NCBI GenBank assembly: GCA_030591125.1
Contig: JAUVBP010000058.1
Location: forward strand, 1 to 7,323
Reading direction: 5' to 3'
Source: Candidatus Woesearchaeota archaeon
GTDB taxonomy: Archaea > Nanobdellota > Nanobdellia > Woesearchaeales > UBA11576
DNA: 7,323 nt
Below, in pieces: positions 1 through 4,393 of the stretch; positions within the stretch are counted from its first letter, which is position 1; each line of letters opens with the position of its first letter. The notes beneath the pieces are model-generated. The model was given only the letters and a program-made list of their open reading frames with translations, had not been told where the DNA came from and searched no databases. A program made the position numbers and the translations under genes.

Positions 1-278
1 CTATTCGGAAAACACTTGAGTCTCTGTGATGCGAGCATCAGTGCCACGACTGTCTTGCCCATCCCTGTAGGTAATACGACCAGACAGTTCTTGTCCACGC
101 ACGTGCCGAGTATGGTCTCCTGGTACAGTCTTGGTGTGATGTTCTTGAGCATCATCTTGTATCTGGGTGTGTTCTGCTTTGCCTTTCCCGCAGGGTTTTC
201 AACAGGGGCATCTATGTAGTCTGTAAGCTGCCATCTTGGCTGCGTATCTTGCTGTGGTGGTCTTGCGGTTTCTATCAT
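1..278 (-). CDS. hef: Hef/FANCM-type DNA repair helicase, N-terminal fragment
   Basis: This is the first 92 codons of a gene that runs off the left edge, read leftward from the ATG at 276-278. The last part reads ITPRLYQETILGTCVDKN followed by LVVLPTGMGKTVVALMLASQ. This is the Q-motif-like start and Walker A (PTGMGKT, residues about 69-75) of superfamily 2 helicases, and the wording is very close to archaeal Hef and eukaryotic FANCM. Hef proteins remodel stalled replication forks; many carry a C-terminal XPF-type nuclease, but whether this one does lies outside the window. The first 45 residues or so are polar and proline-rich, a longer lead-in than the minimal helicase domain needs. GAGGT lies 6 bases before the ATG and serves as a Shine-Dalgarno site. 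A different SF2 helicase (for example an ERCC4-family relative) is the main alternative. Confidence 0.85.
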   Translation of the reverse strand, partial: MIETARPPQQDTQPRWQLTDYIDAPVENPAGKAKQNTPRYKMMLKNITPRLYQETILGTCVDKNCLVVLPTGMGKTVVALMLASQRLKCFPN

Positions 279-284
279 GGTGTT

Positions 285-289
285 ACCTC
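285..289 (-). promoter_or_regulatory. Shine-Dalgarno site of the hef-like gene
   Basis: On the minus strand GAGGT precedes ACACC and the ATG at 278. It matches the archaeal anti-Shine-Dalgarno (complement of CACCTCC) with normal spacing and supports this start codon. Confidence 0.7.
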
Positions 290-336
290 TTTATTTTAAA
301 ATGTCGTGGGTTATTGATAGAAACACGTAAGCATCG

Positions 337-344
337 TTTAAATA
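337..344 (-). promoter_or_regulatory. TATA box, hef-like gene
   Basis: The minus strand reads TATTTAAA here. A start of transcription about 26 bases downstream would fall near 315, giving a leader of roughly 35 bases that contains the GAGGT site. A second AT-rich palindrome at 293-302 is only about 20 bases from the ATG and is a weaker candidate. No experimental support. Confidence 0.5.
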
Positions 345-350
345 GCTCAT

Positions 351-441
351 CCGGGCGTGTCCAGTGGGTAGTGAGGAGCAAAGCGACGAGCTAGACACTG
401 GGCCCAGAGCAGAATGCTCTCGTGTCCAGTGGCTAATGGAC
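351..441. repeat. Repeat- and hairpin-rich spacer upstream of the hef-like gene
   Basis: A 15-base direct repeat with one mismatch, CGTGTCCAGTGG(G/C)TA, lies at 356-370 and 421-435. Between the copies, CACTGG (396-401) is the inverse of CCAGTG (361-366), and GACAC (394-398) pairs with GTGTC (422-426). A perfect small hairpin, AGAGCA-GAA-TGCTCT, sits at 406-420, and TGGGCCCA (399-406) is palindromic. The stretch is more GC-rich than its surroundings and has no convincing open frame. It lies between the end of the microprotein gene and the hef promoter. Function unknown; a structured RNA end, a terminator or a protein-binding region are possible. Confidence 0.6.
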
Positions 442-474
442 AATACAGAACAGATAAAACACCAAGAAATCAAA

Positions 475-591
475 TCAGAACTTAGGATTCACTATATTGA
501 CTAGAAGGACGAAATTAGTCACGAAATTACCGAATACCAGCCCAAATACTGCAAAACAGAAGAGCTTCGTCAGATAATCCTTTTTGTTCAT
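475..591 (-). CDS. 38-residue single-pass membrane microprotein
   Basis: The frame starts at ATG 589-591 and stops at TGA 475-477. It encodes a Lys-rich start (MNKKDYLTK), then one hydrophobic stretch at about residues 10-34 (LFCFAVFGLVFGNFVTNFVL and on), and a short polar tail (NPKF). This is the arrangement of a one-span membrane peptide with positive residues at the N-terminal side. Three signals argue it is a real gene: AGGTG five bases before the ATG, a TATA box (TTTATAAAT) ending about 32 bases before the start, and a T-rich run just after the stop. I do not recognise the family and cannot assign a function. It follows the MBL-fold gene on the same strand but appears to have its own promoter. 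Confidence 0.6.
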   Translation of the reverse strand: MNKKDYLTKLFCFAVFGLVFGNFVTNFVLLVNIVNPKF

Positions 592-596
592 ATTTA

Positions 597-601
597 CACC
601 T
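597..601 (-). promoter_or_regulatory. Shine-Dalgarno site of the microprotein gene
   Basis: The minus strand reads AGGTG-TAAAT-ATG. AGGTG is part of the archaeal consensus GGAGGTGAT and its spacing is good. This site is the main reason to believe the 38-codon frame. Confidence 0.6.
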
Positions 602-622
602 AGTATTATAATCTAAGAAGTC

Positions 623-631
623 ATTTATAAA
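623..631 (-). promoter_or_regulatory. TATA box of the microprotein gene
   Basis: The minus strand reads TTTATAAAT. Transcription would start near 601, giving a leader of about 10 bases. The box lies about 20 bases past the stop of the MBL-fold gene. Confidence 0.5.
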
Positions 632-651
632 GCTTTGCCTTGCTGTTCTTA

Positions 652-1224
652 CTAGTAGTCATGACCCGGGCAAAAGACCTTGTAAGGCACTTCTACAAGC
701 TTCATCATGCTTTGTTTCATTGCCTCAGGATCAGATGTAGGGAGATCTACCCGTCCATGCCTCTTGGTGCCGAACAGGGTATCTCCGGTGAATAAGGCGC
801 TCTCAGCAGGATAAAGCAGACACATGCTACCTCGGGTATGTCCTGGAGTGTCTAGCCTCTTCAGCCCTTCAAGCTCTTCTGGCATCGGTTTGATATCTAT
901 TGCAGATATCTTCTCCGCAACGACCTCATCAAGGACTGTCCCTGATGCATCGCTCTTGAGATCCTCTATCTCTTGTGCAGAAGCATAAAACGTTGCATTC
1001 GGGAAGAGATCAAAGTTCCCACAATGGTCATAATGCAGGTGTGTGAATATCACGATATCAACTTTCTCGAAATCGACTGCGCGGCCCAGGAAATTCTTTA
1101 TCATATCCCTATCTGTCCTGTTTCCTGTATCTATGATTATCTTCTTGTCTGCATCTATCAAGTAGATATTGTTCTTGTCAGTCCCTGTGAACTTCCATAT
1201 CGTCTCAGCTATCTTTCCGAACAT
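652..1224 (-). CDS. MBL-fold metallo-hydrolase (glyoxalase II-like)
   Basis: A 190-residue soluble protein of the metallo-beta-lactamase fold. The full set of metal ligands is visible: THLHYDH at 61-67 (His62, His64, Asp66, His67), His129 in DTPGHT, Asp148 in FTGD, and His188 in the final PGHDY. IDTG at 31-34 is the usual early strand motif. The family contains glyoxalase II, lactonases and other hydrolases, and the substrate cannot be told from this. The protein ends two residues after the last metal His, whereas relatives usually continue for 10-20 residues. Two stop codons in a row (TAG TAA) follow, so a simple sequencing frameshift is not obvious. The ATG at 1222-1224 has no Shine-Dalgarno site but sits 26-27 bases from a TATA box, which fits a leaderless mRNA. 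It diverges from the membrane gene at 1277. Confidence 0.85.
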   Translation of the reverse strand: MFGKIAETIWKFTGTDKNNIYLIDADKKIIIDTGNRTDRDMIKNFLGRAVDFEKVDIVIFTHLHYDHCGNFDLFPNATFYASAQEIEDLKSDASGTVLDEVVAEKISAIDIKPMPEELEGLKRLDTPGHTRGSMCLLYPAESALFTGDTLFGTKRHGRVDLPTSDPEAMKQSMMKLVEVPYKVFCPGHDY

Positions 1225-1246
1225 GATTCTTCAGGAATGTGCGGTG

Positions 1247-1254
1247 TTTAAATA
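1247..1254. promoter_or_regulatory. Shared TATA box for two divergent leaderless genes
   Basis: The sequence TTTAAATA (TATTTAAA on the minus strand) is centred at 1250.5. This is exactly midway between the ATG of the MBL gene (base 1224, minus) and that of the membrane gene (base 1277, plus): 26.5 bases to each. Archaeal TATA boxes lie about 26 bases before the transcription start, so both genes would have leaderless mRNAs. The gap is only 52 bases and has no second TATA-like site in a suitable place. Confidence 0.65.
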
Positions 1255-1276
1255 ATATTCCATTCACCCCGATACT

Positions 1277-1543
1277 ATGGTCATCAAGCTTTTGGGGGCT
1301 GCCGACTTGTTGACAGCGGTTGCAGTGCTGCTCTTGCATTATGATCTGCTGGGCTGGCGCATCGGATTCATCTTTGTAGCATATCTTCTGATAAAAGGAT
1401 GGCTATTCAGGTCGGACATCAACAGCGTGGTCGACATCATTTGCGGGATCTACATATTCATCATGCTATTCGGTCTCACGACCATAGCGACCTGGTTCAT
1501 AGTGATATATCTTTTCCAGAAAGCAGTGTTCTCTCTTGCTTGA
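1277..1543 (+). CDS. Small multi-pass membrane protein, function unknown
   Basis: An 88-residue, strongly hydrophobic protein. Membrane segments are likely at about residues 5-22, 27-43, 48-65 and 67-86, linked by short loops; the charged stretch FRSDINS lies between the second and third. There is no signal peptide separate from the first span and no recognisable catalytic motif. I do not recognise the family, though small four-span proteins of this look are frequent in archaeal genomes. The ATG lacks a Shine-Dalgarno site and is 26-27 bases from the central TATA box, which favours a leaderless mRNA starting at this codon. It shares its promoter region with the MBL-fold gene and converges on the M50-like gene with a 27-base gap. 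Confidence 0.7.
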   Translation: MVIKLLGAADLLTAVAVLLLHYDLLGWRIGFIFVAYLLIKGWLFRSDINSVVDIICGIYIFIMLFGLTTIATWFIVIYLFQKAVFSLA

Positions 1544-1570
1544 ATCCCCTGCAGGACTGACTTATTCTAT

Positions 1571-2311
1571 CTACCATTGCTTATCTATGTAAGAGAAAAA
1601 TACAAGAAGCACGATGCCTCCAAGGATGAGCGCTCCGATTATCGGAACGATGCCGACGAGGTATGTCAAAAGGGTTGCGCACCCGATCAACGCGCCAAGC
1701 ACAAAGACATAGACATATCTTGATCCGAAAAATGTCCTGCTGCCATTGAATGGAGGTACAGGAACCATATCAAAAAGGGCTATCCAGATGTTTATCATCA
1801 TCAGCTTCTCGAGCAGAGGCCAACCGAGCCCCAGGTTGATTGTCTTTATCAGCACTGCAAAGAGCATGTTCGCTATCGGAGATGCCATCGCTATCCAGCC
1901 GAGATGCTTCATACTAAGGTCATGATGCGCTTTGCCTAGCCTGTGGACAGGAAGATGTGTTATCACCAGTACACCTGCAGCGATGAAGGGTAATGTACCG
2001 TTCGAGACAAACGCGATCACAAGACCTATCACCAGACCCAATATCCATATCTTGTATTGTGAACGGTATCCCATCCATATCGCTATTGTCCTATGTGCGA
2101 CATCTCTTACAAGGAACGCAATCGCGACCAGGATGATTGTCACAAGAAGATTTTGAAGACCGGTACTCGGATCGAATTTTTCGATACCCCATTCTCTGAA
2201 TGAGAATATGAATGCGATGACTACTATTGATATCAGAAGACCTCTTTTTTCAAAACGTTCCAGTTTCCAGTAACGCTTGACCTTATCTGTGAAATTACAC
2301 CAACTGTACAT
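1571..2311 (-). CDS. Site-2 protease (M50) family membrane protein, catalytic motif degenerate
   Basis: A 246-residue protein with about six membrane spans and the arrangement of archaeal M50 intramembrane metalloproteases. These normally carry HExxH in one span and a later NxxPxPPxDG motif holding the third zinc ligand. Here the first motif reads RDVAH at 69-73, so both the first zinc His and the catalytic Glu are replaced. The second reads DMVPVPPFNG at 181-190, with Asn189 where the Asp ligand is expected. I checked the RD codons (AGA at 2105-2107, GAT at 2102-2104) and they are clear. The frame is intact and other family features remain (WILGLVIGLV, SPIANMLFA), so this looks like a maintained non-proteolytic relative rather than a decaying gene. 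Start: no Shine-Dalgarno site, but TTTATAAA lies 27 bases upstream, suggesting a leaderless mRNA. Confidence 0.75.
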   Translation of the reverse strand: MYSWCNFTDKVKRYWKLERFEKRGLLISIVVIAFIFSFREWGIEKFDPSTGLQNLLVTIILVAIAFLVRDVAHRTIAIWMGYRSQYKIWILGLVIGLVIAFVSNGTLPFIAAGVLVITHLPVHRLGKAHHDLSMKHLGWIAMASPIANMLFAVLIKTINLGLGWPLLEKLMMINIWIALFDMVPVPPFNGSRTFFGSRYVYVFVLGALIGCATLLTYLVGIVPIIGALILGGIVLLVFFSYIDKQW

Positions 2312-2334
2312 GATTGGTTTTTAAGGGAATCTTC

Positions 2335-2342
2335 TTTATAAA
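2335..2342 (-). promoter_or_regulatory. TATA box of the M50-like gene
   Basis: TTTATAAA, a perfect palindrome centred at 2338.5, lies 27-28 bases before the ATG at 2311. This is the spacing expected for a leaderless transcript. Confidence 0.65.
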
Positions 2343-2385
2343 GGTTTCTTAGGGAGGAGGCTGCACCCCTGCATTTACTGATATG

Positions 2386-2552
2386 CTGGCTTTGTGCCCT
2401 GCTCCGCTTGCTCGCTACGCTCACAAGCTCTCGCGTCGCCGACGCATGCGTGAGGTCGAATTGTTTAAGTTTCGCCGCAGGCGTTCCTTATTTATTGATT
2501 TTATTTTTTGAACTCAATGCATGCTAATTGGCGACTACGGTCACAAAGCCCG
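2386..2552. repeat. GC-rich inverted and direct repeat region between the M50-like and YdjM-like genes
   Basis: GGCTTTGTG (2388-2396) is inverted as CACAAAGCC (2542-2550), framing the region. Inside, CTACGCTCACAAGC (2415-2428) recurs imperfectly as CTACGGTCACAAAGC (2535-2549). Short local inversions are GCTTG/CAAGC (2406-2410, 2424-2428), GCGTC-GCC-GACGC (2433-2445) and the palindrome ACGCATGCGT (2442-2451). The part from 2395 to 2460 is clearly more GC-rich than neighbouring spacers; 2486-2510 is AT-rich. No convincing gene is present. The paired ends recall a small non-autonomous element, but I see no target-site duplication that would prove it. Confidence 0.5.
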
Positions 2553-2561
2553 CAATAGAAT

Positions 2562-2579
2562 AGAAATAACAAAAAAGGC
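2562..2579 (-). terminator. Oligo-T terminator after the YdjM-like gene
   Basis: Directly after the TGA, the minus strand reads GCCTTTTTTGTTATTTCT. Runs of T like this end transcription in archaea without needing a hairpin. Confidence 0.55.
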
Positions 2580-3032
2580 TCATAGAACTAACAGCACAAA
2601 TATGCTCACTGCAATCAACACAAAGAACAATGCATACTCATAATACGCCCCGGTATGCATGAACCCTCTCAGCTTGAACTTCAGCAACGGATGGAAAGGC
2701 ATCACTCCCTGTGTTGTCAGCAGATCCGTAAATATATGTGATGCATACCCGAGCAGGAACCCTACAGAATACACAAGCGACCCTGAAAGCAGGAAGAACA
2801 TGACAGGAAATATCACTATAGCAAAGAAAGAATGGAAAAATCCTCTGTGTTCAAAAAGGTAGGCTATAGGCCAGAACATCTGCCCCATCCTTGACTTTGG
2901 ATGGTCTATGTCAGGGAACGCTGCACCTATCAGCAACAAGAACGCAAAAAGAAGCTGCTTCTCAGGGCTTACGAAGTTCAGCGCAACGACTGCGACAAGC
3001 AACCCTGCAGCCATATGTGTCTTGAACATCAT
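2580..3032 (-). CDS. YdjM-type membrane-bound metal-dependent hydrolase
   Basis: A 150-residue membrane protein of the YdjM/DUF457 (LexA-binding, membrane-bound hydrolase) family. Conserved motifs appear in the usual order: His6 in the first span (FKTHMAAG), PDIDHPKS at 40-47, HRGFFHS at 62-68, and SHIFTDLLTTQGV at 98-110 followed by PFHPL at 112-116. The His and Asp residues probably form a metal site at the membrane surface; the natural substrate of the family is not known. There are about four hydrophobic spans. Two Met codons open the frame. The first (3030-3032) is preferred because a TATA-like TTTATTAA at 3058-3065 is about 29 bases upstream, making the mRNA leaderless or nearly so. It is transcribed away from rpa. 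Confidence 0.85.
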   Translation of the reverse strand: MMFKTHMAAGLLVAVVALNFVSPEKQLLFAFLLLIGAAFPDIDHPKSRMGQMFWPIAYLFEHRGFFHSFFAIVIFPVMFFLLSGSLVYSVGFLLGYASHIFTDLLTTQGVMPFHPLLKFKLRGFMHTGAYYEYALFFVLIAVSIFVLLVL

Positions 3033-3057
3033 GTTTACACTGGACAGAGAATGACCG

Positions 3058-3065
3058 TTAATAAA
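3058..3065 (-). promoter_or_regulatory. TATA-like box of the YdjM-like gene
   Basis: The minus strand reads TTTATTAA, centred 29-30 bases before the first ATG. No Shine-Dalgarno site is seen between the box and the gene. Confidence 0.45.
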
Positions 3066-3155
3066 TGTTAGGACGGCATTATTGGATAATTTACGGTTTT
3101 AGAGACTTATTAGTGACGATACTCTTTTCAACACCCATATCTCAGAAAACATAAA

Positions 3156-3164
3156 TATATAAAT
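3156..3164 (+). promoter_or_regulatory. TATA box of the RPA gene
   Basis: TATATAAAT preceded by an A-rich stretch (AGAAAACATAAA) resembling a TFB recognition element. Transcription would start near 3186, giving a leader of about 30 bases that contains the GGGGGT site. Confidence 0.6.
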
Positions 3165-3205
3165 AGAATAGAAGGGAACAATGAAGTAGATTATCATATT
3201 ATTAC

Positions 3206-3211
3206 GGGGGT
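3206..3211 (+). promoter_or_regulatory. Shine-Dalgarno site that decides the RPA start
   Basis: GGGGGT is followed by ATGATC and then ATG at 3218. Seven bases of spacing suits the second ATG; the first (3212) is only one base from the site and too close to be used well. Confidence 0.5.
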
Positions 3212-3217
3212 ATGATC

Positions 3218-4246
3218 ATGATAAAGCTTTCATACGAACAGATTGCCGAGAAGATAAAAGAGAAGACTGGAATTTCTGATGAAGAGATAGAGAAAAGGGT
3301 CAATGAGAAGCTTGAACAGCTTGCTGGACTCGTATCGAAAGATGGTGCTGCACATATAGTCGCAAATGAGCTTAATGTGAATGCTTTTGAGGCGGCTGCA
3401 GGCCCCATGAAACTGAACAAGCTTATGCCCGGCATGCGTAATGTTGAAGTTGTAGGGAAAGTGCGCCAGGTATGGGAGATCAGGGAATTCTCGACTGCGA
3501 AAGGCAGCGGTAAGGTAGGCAGCTTCCTCATAGGTGATGACACTGCCCTCGCAAGGATAACCTGCTGGCACGGCCAGACAGATAAGATGTCAGGGCTGAA
3601 GCCTGACGATGTAGTCAAGATAGTGAACTCTTACGCTAGGGAGAATAACGGACGTGTGGAGCTTCACCTGAATGACAACAGCGAGATTGAGGTCAATCCT
3701 GCAGGTGTCACCGTCGAGGTTGCAGATAACCTTCAGCAGGGCGGTATGGAAGCCAAGAGGAAGAAGATATCTGAACTGGACGAGAATGATAATAGTGTCG
3801 AGATCCTTGGGACGATTGTCCAGGCCTTTGAGCCACGGTTCTTTGAGGTATGCCCGCAATGCGGTAAGCGCGCAAGGCAGCGTGAAGGGGTCTTTGCCTG
3901 CGAGCAGCACAATGAGGTCACTCCAGATTATTCCTATGTCATGAATGTCATAATGGACGATGGCAGTGAGACGATCCGCGCAATATTCTTCAGGGACCAG
4001 GCAGATCAGCTATTGAACAAGCCGAGAGAGGAAGTTCTGCAGTACAGGGAGTTCAAGGATAAGTTTGACAGTGTCAAGCTTGATCTGCTCGGCCAGATGA
4101 TGAAGCTGACAGGACGCGTGACACGGAACTCTATGTTTGACAGGATTGAGATAGTTGCCAGAAAAGTGGATATGAACCCTGATCCACAGGAAGAGAGAGA
4201 TCGCCTGAATAAAGAGCTTGGAAATGAGGCATCTACACAACCATAA
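3218..4246 (+). CDS. rpa: Replication factor A, single-stranded DNA-binding protein
   Basis: A 342-residue archaeal RPA that coats single-stranded DNA in replication and repair. In order: an N-terminal helical domain typical of archaeal RPAs (about 1-55, LSYEQIAEKIKEKTG to IVANELNV); a first OB fold (about 64-165, with VVGKVRQVWEIREF, SFLIGDDTALARITCW and VELHLNDNSEIEV); a charged linker (about 168-192); and a second OB region (about 193-320) with a zinc finger Cys212-x2-Cys215, Cys228-x2-His231 placed inside it. The C-terminus is acidic and polar. The single zinc-containing form is normal for euryarchaeal-type RPAs, and no motif is missing. A start at 3212 would add two residues; the Shine-Dalgarno site favours 3218. 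RPA often works alongside Hef-type fork helicases, but here the two genes are separate units. Confidence 0.93.
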   Translation: MIKLSYEQIAEKIKEKTGISDEEIEKRVNEKLEQLAGLVSKDGAAHIVANELNVNAFEAAAGPMKLNKLMPGMRNVEVVGKVRQVWEIREFSTAKGSGKVGSFLIGDDTALARITCWHGQTDKMSGLKPDDVVKIVNSYARENNGRVELHLNDNSEIEVNPAGVTVEVADNLQQGGMEAKRKKISELDENDNSVEILGTIVQAFEPRFFEVCPQCGKRARQREGVFACEQHNEVTPDYSYVMNVIMDDGSETIRAIFFRDQADQLLNKPREEVLQYREFKDKFDSVKLDLLGQMMKLTGRVTRNSMFDRIEIVARKVDMNPDPQEERDRLNKELGNEASTQP

Positions 4247-4252
4247 AGATCA

Positions 4253-4390
4253 GTCACGAGCGTCACTCGTTTTGACGGACGGATTTTTAGGACCCTCAAA
4301 ATCACTTTATGATTTTGGGGTGCAAATTGAGCGTAGCTCAATTGCACACAAGACACTTGGTCTTGTTGTGCCAAAACACACGGTGTTTTG
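4253..4390 (+). repeat. Tiled array of stem-loops between rpa and the deacetylase gene
   Basis: Almost the whole gap can fold into consecutive stem-loops. (1) 4256-4270, ACGAG/CTCGT with a 5-base loop. (2) 4294-4304 with 4310-4320, 11 pairs including one G-T, loop CTTTA. (3) 4321-4346, ATTGAGC/GCTCAAT plus an outer TGCA pairing with one bulged A, loop GTA. (4) 4345-4354 with 4360-4370, ACAAGAC/GTCTTGT extended by three pairs past a bulged T, loop ACTTG. (5) 4372-4379 with 4383-4390, eight perfect pairs, loop ACG. Stems 2 to 5 lie end to end with almost no spare bases and stop three bases before the deacetylase ATG. No TATA box is seen at the right distance before that ATG, so the array may sit within an rpa-deacetylase transcript. 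Confidence 0.75.
4281..4289 (+). terminator. Weak oligo-T signal after rpa
   Basis: GGATTTTTA follows the first small hairpin of the array, 35 bases after the rpa stop. A five-T run is a weak archaeal terminator, so partial readthrough into the deacetylase gene is plausible. Confidence 0.3.
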
Positions 4391-4393
4391 AGC

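Noticed and set aside
16..219. Plus-strand open frame at the left end
   Set aside because: It lies opposite the hef-like helicase coding sequence, whose Walker A motif is unmistakable.
351..441. CRISPR array suggested by the repeated CGTGTCCAGTGG block
   Set aside because: There are only two short copies with unequal context, no third repeat and no cas gene in the window.
291..473. 60-codon minus-strand frame over the spacer before the hef-like gene
   Set aside because: It begins with TTG, has no ribosome site, crosses the direct repeats and hairpins, and overlaps the hef promoter; composition is not protein-like.
1544..1570. CCTGCAGG palindrome between convergent genes as a terminator
   Set aside because: Eight bases without a loop or following T run; the gap is too short to support any call.
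2383..2511. 42-codon plus-strand frame starting MLALCPAPLARYAHKL, downstream of GGAGGAGG
   Set aside because: The purine run is 22 bases before the ATG, too far for a ribosome site, and the Arg-rich product simply reads the GC-rich repeats.
3181..3189. Tiny frame ATG AAG TAG in the rpa leader, as a possible regulatory mini-ORF
   Set aside because: The expected transcript start is about at or after this ATG, and no ribosome site precedes it.
3202..3618. Long minus-strand open frame opposite rpa
   Set aside because: It is antisense to a clearly conserved RPA, is Ser/Phe-rich without any motif, and fits a codon-usage shadow.
4388..4393. TTG at 4388 as the deacetylase start
   Set aside because: An in-frame ATG follows two codons later, and the TTG lies within the 3' arm of a hairpin.
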